From Adenophora triphylla var. japonica (Eukaryota; Streptophyta; Magnoliopsida; Asterales; Campanulaceae): a stretch of 64,000 bases of DNA. Shown here in pieces: positions 27,993 through 39,454 of the stretch. The notes under the pieces were generated by a model. It had not been told where the DNA came from, did no database searches, and saw only the letters and a program-made list of their open reading frames with translations. Every line of letters starts with the position of its first letter. Position 1 is the first letter of the stretch. The DNA is taken from contig JAFEMH010001488.1 of the NCBI GenBank assembly GCA_022495995.1, positions 248,001-312,000 on the forward strand. The letters run 5' to 3'. Both the position numbers and the translations under genes were made by a program.

Positions 27993-30429
27993 TAACTTGA
28001 AACTTGTTTTTCAAAAGTGGGTCAGACTTTCGTGATTGTTCAACATTTATTCCATTCATTTGTGTGTGCTGGTTGTATGACATTTATGTCTATAAATGCA
28101 TTTTACGTGCTTTGCTTTATTCCTTTCCCCTTTGTCCCATCTTTGTTTCCTCTGCTTGATTGTGTCAGGTCGGCCGAGATATTGCATCGTGCTCGAGGCC
28201 GGGCCGATTTTGATTGGCCGTTCGTATTCCCGGAAAGGTGACTCCTTCTCAGTCACGCGACAGATATGCCCTCCATATCCCGTGTCACGCGACGTAAGGT
28301 GATCATTCTCAAGGACTTGATTCCTCTGATACAGGTTGTGATTGTGGGGCAGTTCCCCATGATCATATTATTGATCTTTGATTATTGTACTCTGTGGGGC
28401 GTGCGTGTGTTGTTTTTTCCCTTTCCCCCTTTTCAAATAAAAAAAATAATAAAAATATAAAAAAAAATCAATTTTTTGCAAAATAAAGGAACATAGCCAT
28501 CCTGCACACTACTTCACGTAGATCTAGAACCCTCGGGTGCGATTGACGGCATCGCGGACGGTGATGTACGTCGCCTACGCTTGAGCGCCTAATATCAAAC
28601 CTATCCCCTAGCACGTTATAGGTGGCACCACACATTTAACCTCACCCAAAACGGTTGGTTTTGACACGACATTTTTCAAATACACTAAAATGAATTGTTT
28701 CAAAATTTCAAAAAGGCTTTCGTACCTACCCCAAACCCTAGCACGTGTGGGCATGTTGCCATCGCAACATGGTTTCACGAGAGGACATGTCGTTCCCACG
28801 GCATGTTCTAAACGAGAGATCATGTCGCTTTGTCAACGTGCACCGACGAGAGGTCATGCCGGATTTTTCCTTGAATTTCTTCAGAATACCTGTTATGCCG
28901 CCCAAATTTCTCCGTAAATTGGGCCGCTCGTTCGTCCCATAAATGCTTTGGTTTGGGTTAGGTATTATCGCCTATTATTAATTTTGACTCAATACATTTG
29001 GTGTATTTTTGAATGATGTGTCGATAGGTTCCCCGAGGTCTAGATTGTGTGAATAAAGGATTAGCCTTTTCCAACCGTCTCTAGGACTTAAAACACCGAT
29101 TTCTACTTGAAGATTAATAAAGTGTTGCACGAGTCCGTCTCCTTTCCCGTTCTTCCCTCTCCCGTACCATCTCAAAGTTCTCTACCCTCCGTCTATACAC
29201 GCTCTTTCCTCTGCAAGGCTACGATAAGTTGGGTGTGTGCTCTCATTCCCGGCGCTCATTGGTCTATAATCCCGAGGCGGAAGCAGTTCAAGTGCCCGAG
29301 CAGTCGTCCATCTGATGCGGAATCCAAAACGCTCGGTGCAGAAAAGATTATGGCCCACCAGTCTGGAGGTTCGTAGCCCATGGGTCAGCAGAGTGCAAAT
29401 GGTGCGTCCATCGAAAAGTTGCGAGCTACACTTGAAAATATTCTTCCTCGCAAGCGAGAGGCACGGTTGTTTGCTCAGATTGCTAAAGATAAGGAGGGCG
29501 ACTTATGAAGAACAGAAAGATGGAGAAGGGTCCTCACCGCACCGATGGCAACGATGCTCTTCCGTCCATCCAATGTTGAAGCAGTCGATCAGTCCTCGTA
29601 GGGTCTAGAATGTCCACTGTCGGACATGAGTCTGTCGAGTCCAAGTTGGACCAATTTTGCTTTGCAGTGATAAAAATCTTTGTTTCTCTTCTTGCTAGAC
29701 TCGAGACATTACTAGTACACCTGCGTTACACTCGATTGAAATGGTCTTATTCCAACTGATCACTTGTGCTGCTCACCGACCAACGCTTTGAAATGGCTAA
29801 TGTTTAAATTGATCGGAGTGAGAAAATCGACTGATATCCTTCACAAAGTGGGGCTTACCAATTTCCCACCTCGATTCCCATATGCTCACATACTTTCCTT
29901 CGTCTTCGCTATCTCGTTGCTCGATGAATTTGCATGGATCTTCCGCGAAGTAAGCTTAAAGCAAGCAATGAAGACTTGATCTCGTTCGGATCATCCGGTG
30001 GGAACTGCGGTTGAAACCTTTCACCCATAGGAAAACCATTACCTCACCCTCACTAAACAATACCCCTTCATTTCAAGATCGGCGTATTTGAAACCCGTTT
30101 AACCATCTCAAGAAGAAGAGGGACTATCCTTGAGGCTCCCGTGATGCAAAAGAAGATTGACCGTCTCCAAGCGCAAGAACGACGGAAGGCAATGATCCAT
30201 CCTGGGGACTAGCTGAAATTCTCCTCTCAAAGAAAAAAAAAAAGAAAAAAAGAAAAGAGAGAGACAAAAATACAAAAAAAAAACATAAAAAAAAGGAAAG
30301 AAAGAGCCTAGTCCCCAGCGATTCTCTCAGAAGTGAAAGTCAAAAGATCCGGTCATTACTCAAAGAGGAGTCTCAGAGCGAATAAGGAGACAGCACGGAT
30401 GTCCCTCACCACTACCTCAACCAATTCCG
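27993..30429 (+). other. F interior, left part, non-coding
   Basis: About 2.4 kb with no recognisable protein. It includes repeated TCACGCGACA words (also in the LTR, for example 27548 and 27592, then 28255 and 28285) and a purine-rich low-complexity stretch of AAAAGAAA type at 30230-30305. Confidence 0.7.
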
Positions 30430-30700
30430 GCCGTCCTCTCAATTTTAGAGGATATTCCCACTACCTTGACCAATCCCAAGCCGTCCTCTCGATTTTAGAA
30501 GACATTCCCATTACCATTACCCTTACCCTTGCCCTTACCAAAGCCAAGATTGACCTCTCATTCTTAGAGGCATTAAAGATGCAACCACAGATTTCCCTCA
30601 CCTTAGAAATCCCAAACACATCCCCAAGAGCCAACCTCTCATCTTTAGAGGTTCAGTCAGCAAAGAGCCTAGCTGACCTCTCTTTTTAAGAGGTCATGAT
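30430..30700 (+). repeat. Five small CCTCTC...AGAGG hairpins in F
   Basis: Five copies of a pairable motif spaced 40-80 bases apart: TCCTCTCAATTTTAGAGGA, TCCTCTCGATTTTAGAAGA, ACCTCTCATTCTTAGAGGC, ACCTCTCATCTTTAGAGGT and ACCTCTCTTTTTAAGAGGT. Arms are kept while loops vary. Confidence 0.75.
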
Positions 30701-32235
30701 ATCCTGAATCACCCAAAGACCGATCGAAATCCCGAAGCCCAGTCGCGGATAGCAGTTTCATTCCAATATTGTCGAGATCTAAAACAGATTATTGCTTAAA
30801 GCGGAGCCAAGTCCATCCCGACTCAAAGGACCGTCAAGTGGAGATTGTGCAAATTCTATCTGTTCATTCGACGTTGCATGTGAGCATATTTCATTTCTCC
30901 TCCGCAAACACCCGCCGTGGATGTCCCACTGGGGCTTCACATCCGTGTCTCCCATCGACACTCCAAGAGGACATGTTCTTTCAACTCTCAAAATCCTCGA
31001 AAGTCCTCATATCCTTGAATTTCAACGTTCATTCTCTTAATTCGGGATAAACCCGAACTACGGTGACCTGAGCTCCTCGCCATGGGGGTTAACGTAGGCA
31101 ACCAGAAATGGCCCGGTCACAAATACGAGCAAATCTCAGAAAATCCGGTCTCCTCAAGGACCATGCCCATACACTGTCTATCCTTCCGAGTTTGATTCTC
31201 GATATCAGTGGGCTTTCTCCTCAGGATTGATGAAAATATTTGCTCATATCAGCTTTGACGGTCGACTAACCCGAACATCAATAAAGGGTTTTAAGCAATT
31301 TTGTGATCATCACGAATAAGACAAGTTTTCAAGTGTCTCGAAAAGTCTTCTATTTCTACATCATAGGAAGATAGAGCTAAACACCGTTTCGGTCAGCAGG
31401 GGCTTCCATACACTTTTCCACACCTTGTGATGCTTATACTCTCTCAAAAGAGTCAAACCTAAAGCGAGAGTGTCATACAGAACTCGGGATTCATTCCCAC
31501 CCTCGAAAAATACGCCCCTGCACGTAAACACTTCCGAGTCTTGTCCAGCGACTGATTGACTACGATTTGAAATGATGGGTTGCCTCCTCGGCCACAAGAT
31601 GACTCGCTCGCGATGAAGCCGCATGGAATGTCCTCAAGCCGGGGCTTTGGTTAAGGTATCCCTCCGGCTCTCCTTACCGATTCCCTCCAAGATTGCTTTG
31701 CACTGTCAACCGGGGCTTCGCCAAGCCGGGATCGCTCTTCGCCCTCTCGCCGCTTGCTGTCTCAGACGCGCTATACACTCTGTCCTCACTAGCAATGGAC
31801 CTGCTGCAACCAGTACTCCCGGGAGCGTCCCCGACTTGCCTAAACTGCACCGTATCATCCGTCACTCATACATTTTCCCACCTCAAGGGAGAGGGTCCAC
31901 CCCATTATAAACACTTTTTGTCCCATACACAATCCCTCATAAAGCAACTGATACAGACATATCTGCTCACCAAGCCGTGCAAAAGAAAAAGAACCTCACT
32001 TCCCTTCCTCTCCTCCCCAGCTGAGATGGACTTGTGCACAAAAAGATTAATAATGCATAAGCAAAGAGTTAAATAAAATGAAAAGTGTCTAGAGTGTTGT
32101 GTCTCCCCCCGCAGAGTACAATAATCAGGTGATCGTAATGTGATCGTGAGGACTGCCCCTCGAATCACAATCTTGGACAGGGATTCCAAACCCCGCAGGT
32201 GGCAGACCCCGCCTCTATTATCTTCATAAGGCCCA
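30701..32235 (+). other. F interior, middle part, non-coding
   Basis: About 1.5 kb in which I see no conserved protein on either strand. The ORFs are short and lack family motifs. Confidence 0.6.
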
Positions 32236-32298
32236 GAACTACGATTTGGCTTGATTCCCTTTTTAAGGGATACGTAGGAATCCTTTCTCCAAAGGTCC
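32236..32298 (+). repeat. Conserved CTACG hairpin, copy 1 of F
   Basis: GAACTACGATTTGGCTTGAT, then TCCCTTTTTAAGGGATACGT and AGGAATC. Outer pair CTACG/CGTAG, inner pair CCCTT/AAGGG. A second copy lies at 33926 and a third in gypsy A. Confidence 0.8.
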
Positions 32299-32889
32299 AA
32301 ATGATGATCTCACCAAGATCATGAAAGAGCCCTAGTTGCCTCGGCAGCTGTCAAAAGAAAAGAGCCCCAGCAGCCCCAGTCTTCAAACTATGATTGTCAA
32401 GAAAAAAGAAAGAAAAGAAAAAAGTGCCCCAGCTGCCCTAGAGTCCAGACATCAAGGCTCACTAGTCTCGACGACTCCAAAGCCTATTCTGCATGATAAA
32501 CCGAGACAAAGAGTCCGCATCTGTCAATCTCCCCATTAAACATCGACAAGCGGTAGCCTCAGCCCCCAAACAGTGCTTGTCAAAGAAAAGAGCCCCAGCT
32601 GCCACAGAATTCAGGCAATAAAGCTCACCAGTCCCGACGACCTCAAAACCTGTGTTGCAAAGACCTTCCCGTGAATGGCCACCCAGCGAGCATCGACAAG
32701 TGACAGAGGCCACAACCTATCCCTCAGCAGAACCAACGGTAGCATGAGACCCTAGACATCTACCTCCCAAGCAAGCGATTCTGACCTAAGACCCCCAGCG
32801 ACATCCTTCCCTCGCAGGTACAATAATTAACCGAGCATTACCAAACCTCGAAGACTGACCCTCAGACAAAACCAAGGCCAAAAAGTCTG

Positions 32890-33240
32890 TATCCATGTTA
32901 GCCTCCTAAGCAGATCACACCCAAGAAAGAATAGCCTCCCAAGCAAGAGCACACCCAAGAGAAAATAGCCTCTCGAGTAGAGCACAACCAAGAAGAACAG
33001 CCTCCCAAGCAGAGAACACCAAGAATGAACAACCTCCCAAGCAGAGCCCAACAGAATCCACGGCCCCAAAAGGAAAAGAAAAAAGCCGACTCCCCAGAAA
33101 TGCAGAGTCCACGGCCCCAAAAGAGAAAGAAAGAAAGCCGACTCCCCAGAAATGCAGAGTCCTCGGCCCCAAAAGAAAAGAAAGAAGTTATCTCACCAGA
33201 CAAGAGCAGAGTCCCCAGTTTCCCAAGCAAAGCTAAGGGC
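32890..33240 (+). repeat. Tandem repeats of F: AGCCTCCCAAGC and CCCCAGAAATGCAGAGTC units
   Basis: First five copies of about 30 bases built on CCTCCCAAGCAGAGC and CACCCAAGAA, then three copies of about 50 bases built on CCCCAGAAATGCAGAGTCC and CGGCCCCAAAAG. No protein-like pattern. Confidence 0.75.
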
Positions 33241-33308
33241 ACAAAAGAAAAGACGAACAATCAGCAAGGACAGTCCAGCAACAAAACCGGCAAGAGAACA
33301 GCGACAGA

Positions 33309-33805
33309 ACAGAAGAAGTAGCGTGAGACCCCTGGCAGCTACACCTATCCCCAGCATAGCAGAAGAAGAAGTGGTATGAGTCCCTCCGGCATCCACGAAG
33401 AGAAGCAGCAGTAGTGTGAGACCCTCCGGCAACTACCCTGCACCAACGAAGTGGTATGAGACCCTCCGGCATCCACAAAAGACCAGTTGCAGCATGAGAC
33501 CCTCCGGCAGCTACAACTCGTCAGCAGCAGTAGTGTGAGACCCTCCGGCAACTACCCTGCACCATAAGAAGTGGTATGAGACCCTCCGGCATCCACAAAG
33601 AGAAGCAGCGGTAGTGTGAGACCCTCCGACAACTACCCTGCACCAAAAGAAGTGGTATGAGACCCTCCGGCATCCACAAAAGACCCGTTGCAGCATGAGA
33701 CCCTCCGACAGCTACAACCCGTCGACAGCGATAGCATGAGACCCTCCGGCAGCTACTCGCAAATACCAGTTGCAGCATGAGACCCTCCGGCAGCTACAAC
33801 CTGGC
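33309..33805 (+). repeat. Tandem array of F: GAGACCCTCCGGCA units
   Basis: About a dozen copies of GAGACCCTCCGGCAxCTAC or the CATCC variant, spaced roughly 30-60 bases apart, with alternating spacers (CCTGCACCA...GAAGTGGTAT or CAGTTGCAGCAT). Frames over it give repetitive Leu/Gly-rich ORFs, which are artefacts. Confidence 0.85.
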
Positions 33806-33925
33806 ACTAAAAGCAGCTACTAGCCAACCGCAGTAGTACCGACCCCGCAAGAAGTCACAGGTAAGCACAGCAAAGGTATGAAGACACATTTCTACCCCTT
33901 TCTTGCTTGTAGTTAGTAATTTTCC

Positions 33926-33988
33926 GAACTACGATTTGGCTTGATTCCCTTCTTTAAGGGATACGTAGGAATCCTTTCTCAGAAAGGT
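33926..33988 (+). repeat. Conserved CTACG hairpin, copy 2 of F (near 3' LTR)
   Basis: GAACTACGATTTGGCTTGAT, TCCCTTCTTTAAGGGATACG, TAGGAATC. It ends about 125 bases before the 3' LTR, the same place relative to the LTR as the copy in gypsy A (39274-39325). Confidence 0.85.
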
Positions 33989-34111
33989 CCAGCCATCAGA
34001 CTCCCCGATTCACCTTCTAGCCCGTTACCTTATCCCTTGATGCTCATTGGGATTGGGTCTTATCTTATCGACAACCCCACTTTTTCCAAAAGTGACGTTG
34101 CCGAGGGGATC

Positions 34112-35961
34112 TGTAAGTACGCCAATCCAATTTGCAATCCCTTTTTAGGTGCATTTTAAATGATAAAATTGCACTAAGGGACATTTTGGTAAATTCCTGG
34201 TCCGTTCCGAGACATTCGGAAATATTTTATATGTTTCTCGCGAAGGAAGTGTATTTTAGCATTTTTCCCGGACAAAAGGACCTAAAAGGAATTAATCAGT
34301 TTGGACCTCTTGGGAATTAGCCCGGAATGTTCCAGAATCTGGTTTTGGCGCCAGAATCGGTTATTGGCGTTCCCAGTCGTGCGACAACTTGAGGCATGGA
34401 AATTGGATACGTTGGGTCGTGCGACCAACTAATCCAATTTCCCAATTTACGTATAAATATCTAATGCCTTCATTTTGTCAAAGGGGGAACTCTCACAATA
34501 ACAACACACAGTTCACACACCAGATTCACTTTCTCTCTCTCCTTTCTCTCTCTATACGCAGATACACAGAGACCCTCTCCCGGCGTCGTCTTCAACACCA
34601 ATCCAAGCTTCTCCCTCACCCAAATCCAACCGGCGACCTCCAATCCCCCTTAATCTCTATCACCTTGACCCAATTTCTCTCAATCTCCCTACCTCCAATA
34701 ACGCCGATCTAAATAAACCATCACCAATCTCTGTTCTTCCCAAACCGAAGCCCTCCTACTCCGGACAAACAACAAACCCAATTTCCTTCACCTCGGCCTA
34801 TATCTCTCTACTCAAACCGACGAGGTTCTCCTCACCTGCTTCAGACTTAAGCTGTTAACCACCGCCACTCTACCACCAATTTATCGGCAACCTCCCTACC
34901 TTCTACTCCGGCCAAATCCACTATCGCTCTCCTTTCCAACCCCTAAGCCGACCACCAAAACCCATCGTAACCTTCATCCCCTCTTTCAAATAGCCCTAAG
35001 CCGTCAACCACAGTCAGCCTCCCCTGTTCCTGAGCTCAATTCCGCCCGAAGCACAGTCCGCACCATTACTGGGAATTGCAAAGTCAATTGGAGCTAATTT
35101 GCCGTTTCAATCTGAGTTCGTGATTTCGTCCCGGAGCCGATTTGAAGATCCTTAAACCTAACTTGGTTTAAGGAGCGTGGACTACGAGGGTAACGATTTC
35201 CTCACTTTTATCTCTCATTTACTATTATCTGTTTCATTGCAATTGATATTCCCCGGACTTGATAATTAGACTCCATCTGTCCCCCAATTATCAAGTCCCA
35301 ACTGCCGATCTCTCTGTTTAATTAGATTTGTTTGGTATTGTTGATATTAATAATGTGATTTGGTGGGATTTGTTGTCTATTGGCCAAGGGAGTGTGGATC
35401 TCCCTATATCCACATCCCCTTGGTCAATCTATTCTGAATTCGTTGGTATTTTGAGTTGTTTGGATATTGTGTTGGGATTTGATTTGTCCTCTGTTGATCT
35501 GTGCTCAAATTGTAGAGTGTCTGCAAACGGCAAGGTTATGTCACGCGACACAACGGACCTTATCAGTCCTGTGTAGCGCGACACAACGTGCCCTATGCGG
35601 AGACTATCATTTCAGTTGTAAATCCTGTTCTGTTCATTCCTCGATGTAAAGTGGGATGTGGCCTCCCAGAGTCAATGGCCTACAAAGTTGTATTCCCCTT
35701 TGTTGAGTAATAAGACAAAGCACTCTTATGCATTTTTACACATATCTTGTCATACACACTTTGCACACACATTGAATGTCTTGAATGTTGAACATAGAAA
35801 GACTCGTCTACAGATGAGGCGTGTTGGGTGAACTCTCGGTTCTTCCCAACACGTAACCTGACCCCCGAACCCATTTTTCTCTTACAAAAGGTTTTCAATG
35901 TTTCCTCTTAAAAACGGCGTGGCGACTCCTTTTTTATTTTTTTCGGGCGAGCGCACATTCA
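34112..35961 (+). repeat. 3' LTR of F (1,850 bp)
   Basis: Direct copy of 26121-27973 with several small indels, for example in 34830-34890, and many substitutions. Polypurine GAGGGGATC lies just before it. TATAAATA is kept at 34452-34459. PBS-core copy TGGCGACTCC at 35920-35929. It appears more diverged from its partner than the LTR pairs of B and C. Confidence 0.93.
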
Positions 35962-35966
35962 GTACC

Positions 35967-36203
35967 ACGCCCCATATTTTCATCTGCCAAGGGGCCCACT
36001 TGTTAACCGGGAAGCACAGCATGTAAGGGGTCACGTGTCTCTCACTGGTGCCTCCCGAACGTTCCCATAAGCCCATGAGGCAAAGTAACAACCAACAAAA
36101 AATGCCAACACTGGTGCTCGCCAAAGCAGCAGTCTAATCCAACCGAGCTTCTAGTACCTCCTCGCTCAGACCATAAATAATCATACTTGGAGCTAGGGGC
36201 CAT
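35967..36203 (+). other. Gypsy B 3' end and polypurine tract
   Basis: The last 237 bases of B before its 3' LTR. The purine-rich GGAGCTAGGGGCCAT at 36189-36203 is the likely plus-strand primer. No gene. Confidence 0.65.
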
Positions 36204-37123
36204 TGATGAGCCCGGATCTACTGGATCGGGCCCGCGCTCGGTCTGGCCCAAGGAACCAGTGACGTGGCAGTTCCTAGACCGCTGGGGGAGAAGACCGCGG
36301 ACAGATAGGCCCATGAGGTCAAGACCGCGTCCCTCCCCGCATTATCCCTATCAAAGACCGGAGGGATCCTGACCGTTATATTCGTGTCCGCACGATCTAT
36401 GACCGCTGGGTCCGTGTCCGCAGATTATATGACTGCGGGACCCCTGCCTGCGGGAGGTATGACCGCTCCATCCGTGCCCGCGTCAAATACCTTTGACCGC
36501 GCCCAAGATGTTGACCGCGGGCTCACACATGCCTCCCGGTTATCTCTCCTGCCTCCCGGTTAATGTCAAGCCTTACTGAGCAAGTTAGCTTACTGGCTCT
36601 GAAATGCAAGTTGCCGGCTCCCCCATCACGCATTTAAGGTGGCTCAGTCAGGCGCCTACTATTTCATTTAATGCGCCAAGCCAGCCACACGGCTCATGTC
36701 CCTTTCAGCCATGCCCCTGCAGCAGTCAATGTTCCCTCCCTGACAGGGCCAATTAGCTGCGGACACGTGTAGCTGGTCAAATACCAAAGTGCCCCATAGG
36801 GCTGATCTCATTGCTTACATCAACAAGCACCACTACATTGCCTATGAATAGAAGACCTTTGTCCCCTTGGGCAAGGTAAGTTCCAAATATATTGAGTAAG
36901 CCCTATTACTCTTAAAACCCTACACACATACACTCCAAGGTATTCAATGCCTTATTATCTCAGTATTCTTACTCTCACACCCGAGGGCCTGAGTTGGAGT
37001 AACATCCAACTTTGACCTTAACGGTGCTTATTTGTGTTGTGATTTAGGTACAAACAAACCACTAAATATATCAAGCCAGATATCCTTGAACCGCTCCTGA
37101 CCCTGAAAAGCTTGGCGTCATCA
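36204..37123 (+). repeat. 3' LTR of gypsy B (920 bp)
   Basis: Copy of 14258-15175 with scattered differences, including the changed TATA box at 36843 and small changes near 36650-36730. Ends GCGTCATCA at 37123, followed by the TSD ATTTC. Confidence 0.95.
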
Positions 37124-37426
37124 ATTTCTAATGATGCCTCCTATGCCTGCTGATCCCGAATTTCCTTTTGCAGCTCCATCTGTGTTTAATTTGAAAGTTG
37201 TGAATGATTAAGGCTGCCAAGCTATGTGAAATAGAAATGTGTCCCTAGAAGGAGGTTTGATCCGAGCCTGGAGAGCAATAAAAGCATTGAAAGCTATCTG
37301 AAGTTGTTTGAGAAATGTAATTGGTTGAATACTCGTGTGTTCAAAAATGAATTTGTCTCGACTACTCCATATCAACCAGTAACTTAAAATCATTCGGCCT
37401 ACATATTTCGGAGATGTGAAATTGGA
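37124..37426 (-). pseudogene. LINE piece 3: zf-RVT end and RNase H start
   Basis: The minus strand reads ILSYWLIWSSRDKFIFEH, the linker after the zinc-finger region of plant LINE RTs, then KLNTDGAAKGNSGSAGIGG and IIRN, the first RNase H strand with its catalytic Asp. A frameshift lies near 37207. The right edge meets gypsy A without a clean target duplication; the frame stays open to about 37427, where LTR sequence begins. Confidence 0.82.
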
Positions 37427-39155
37427 GCCCTAAACGCCTCGCATGACGAGTCTTTCTGCCTTTCTCGAAAACGTGTGTGTGTGTGTGTGTTTGTTTTGAA
37501 ATGGGGGCTTGAATGACAAGCTTAATCTTGGTTTGAATGTCAAACGTTGATTAGGTGACTTTGTTTGAAAAGACGAGCGTTTGAATGACAAACGTCGGTT
37601 TTGAGTTGAAATGAGTGTTTGCGTGGCAAACATCGATTTTGAGTTTGAAAGGAGCGTTTGCGTGGCAAACATCGATTTTGAGTTTGAAATGAGCGTTTGT
37701 GTGGCAAACGTCGATTTTGAACCGTGCGAGTCATTGTTAACGATTTTTACGGGAAAAATGCGTATTAAATGATTTTGAGTGTCAAATGGCGGCTTTTAGT
37801 TTGAAGATGAGCGTTTGGAGGTCAAACGTCATGTTGCGCATTTTTGAAAGAGAGTTCGACGGACGAACTCCGGTTTTGAACCGGGCATTACATTGTTAAC
37901 GATTTTTACGGGGAAAAAGCGTTTTAAATGATATGCGATCAACGAATCGGGTTGCGACTCGGACTTTGAAAAGTAAATACTATCACGATCCAAACGGGTC
38001 GGACTTTGTAAATGACATTATTTAAAGCAGTGTCAACGGAATCAAACGATCCGGAATCGTAAATGACGATCAACGAGGCCAATCGGCTCGGAATTGTAAA
38101 TGACGATCAACGAGGCCAATCGGCTCGAATTTGTAAATGACAGAAATTAAATGACGATCAACGGATCGATCGATCCGGAATTGGTAAATGACAGAAAGTA
38201 AACGGAACGGGGTCGGAACGCCGTTTTAACCCGTGATTACTTCTCTTACGGAAAGAGAAGAGGATCGAGGGGCTAAAACGTATCGGACCCCGTTAGACGG
38301 AGGCGTATACATTTTGATAATGTTGTTCGAAACGGTTGTAGCGACTGGCGCGTAAACCGAGACGGAACGAGAGATTTAGAGAGAGGGAGTTATATCTATG
38401 GCTAGGGTCGACTCCTTTGGCTCGGAAGGTGTGTACGGGACACGAAAAGTAGTTCGAAAGGTTGTTTCGAAGTAGTAAGGGGCGTATTTGATCGAAATAC
38501 GAGGGTTTCACGCGAATCGAGACAGAACGGGAGCTTGGAAGGGGTGTAAACCAGTTTGGGCCGTGGGGTATGTGAATTTTTGGAGTAAATTCTTCCTCCT
38601 TTTGGCTTTGACAGCCATTTCTATTTATAGGTGAAAAATGCGTAGGAGTCCAGAACGGACTTTGCACGAATCCGGGGGTTTTGTGGTATTTTGAGAATTT
38701 GAAGGACTTGCCGGCAATTTCGGAAAATGTGCACAGGAGTCCGGCCGGACTTGGCTTGCAAATCGGGGTATTTTGGTCTTTTGGCCTTGATTTGTGATTG
38801 AAGAGTGACTAGAGGGAGGTGGCATGGCTGCCACGTGCCCTATGAGTCACCAGCCATGTGGGAGTTCGTTCCCCGATCCCGGTTTTGTCCGTTTTTTAAA
38901 ATAACAGTCCGGAAAATGTCCGAAATGCCTCCAGAAAGTGCCGGAAAGTGCGTTTTTCCGGGAAAGACGTACTTTTACGTGTGATGACACGTGTTAAGTA
39001 CAGTTCGACGTCGGGATGCATGGGGCAGTCCCGGGACATCTCGTTGGCACGGCAACGGGGAGTTTGATGAGTTCCGGTTAACCTGGAGCGGGCCAGTTAA
39101 CGGATTTCGGTTAACTTTCTGACGGATTTGGACGATCCGAATTTGGGTACTTACA
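37427..39155 (-). repeat. 3' LTR of gypsy A (truncated)
   Basis: Matches 51361-53069 from AAACGCCTCGCATGACGAG to GGGTACTTACA. It has four copies of a 39-base unit around GAGCGTTTGCGTGGCAAAC (37560-37735), a TG microsatellite at 37472, and ATCAACGAGGCCAATCGGCT twice. TATAAATAG on the minus strand at 38629-38621. The terminal 300 or so bases toward the LINE are missing. Confidence 0.9.
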
Positions 39156-39273
39156 GTTAGCCCCTCAGCGACGTCACTTCCGAAGGAGGTGGGGTCGTTG
39201 AAAAAGATAAGGATCCAAATCGGGATGCCTTACTTTGAAAGAGACCTGGGCGGTCAGCTGGTTGGACCCTTAG

Positions 39274-39325
39274 CGAAAAAGATTCCTACGTATCCCGAGC
39301 GGGAATCAAGCCGATCGTAGTTTGA
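39274..39325 (-). repeat. Conserved CTACG hairpin of gypsy A
   Basis: The minus strand reads AACTACGATCGGCTTGATTC, CCGCTCGGGATACGTAGGAA, TC. Outer stem CTACG/CGTAG is as in F; the inner stem is CCCG/CGGG where F has CCCTT/AAGGG. It lies about 120 bases from the 3' LTR. Confidence 0.82.
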
Positions 39326-39454
39326 AATGGGGCAAGGGCCGCGCATGGGGACCTTGACCTGAGCGAGACATGTTAGGAGGCGTCTAAACCTGAATGAGAC
39401 CATTCGCGAGGTACCTGTACCTGAATGGAGACTGTTGGGAGGCGTCTGAACCTG

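Larger units (their letters stand above)
26121..35961 (+). mobile_element. LARD-like non-autonomous gypsy F (9.8 kb) inside B, TSD GTACC
   Basis: Long LTRs at 26121-27973 and 34112-35961, flanked by GTACC (26116-26120 and 35962-35966). The PBS (27975-27992) and PPT (34103-34111) show the plus orientation. The 6.1-kb interior has no gag or pol domain on either strand, only short ORFs, plus several tandem and hairpin repeats. Size and structure fit a large retrotransposon derivative. It shares the PBS and LTR-end motifs with gypsy A. Confidence 0.92.
14258..37123 (+). mobile_element. Gypsy element B (Tat lineage, 22.9 kb with nested F), TSD ATTTC
   Basis: LTRs at 14258-15175 and 36204-37123, both TGATGAGCCC to GCGTCATCA, flanked by ATTTC at 14253-14257 and 37124-37128. 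Inside: PBS-like site, gag, protease, RT, RNase H, a second archaeal-type RNase H, integrase, then a long 3' region with an antisense gene. Two RNase H domains plus an antisense ORF mark the Tat/Ogre-like branch of Ty3/gypsy. The 9.8-kb element F is inserted in the 3' region; without F and one TSD copy, B is about 13.0 kb. Confidence 0.95.

Noticed and set aside
32827..33778. Leu/Gly/Trp-rich minus-strand ORFs in F that look like membrane proteins
   Set aside because: They arise from translating tandem DNA repeats; the same repeat pattern appears in all frames.
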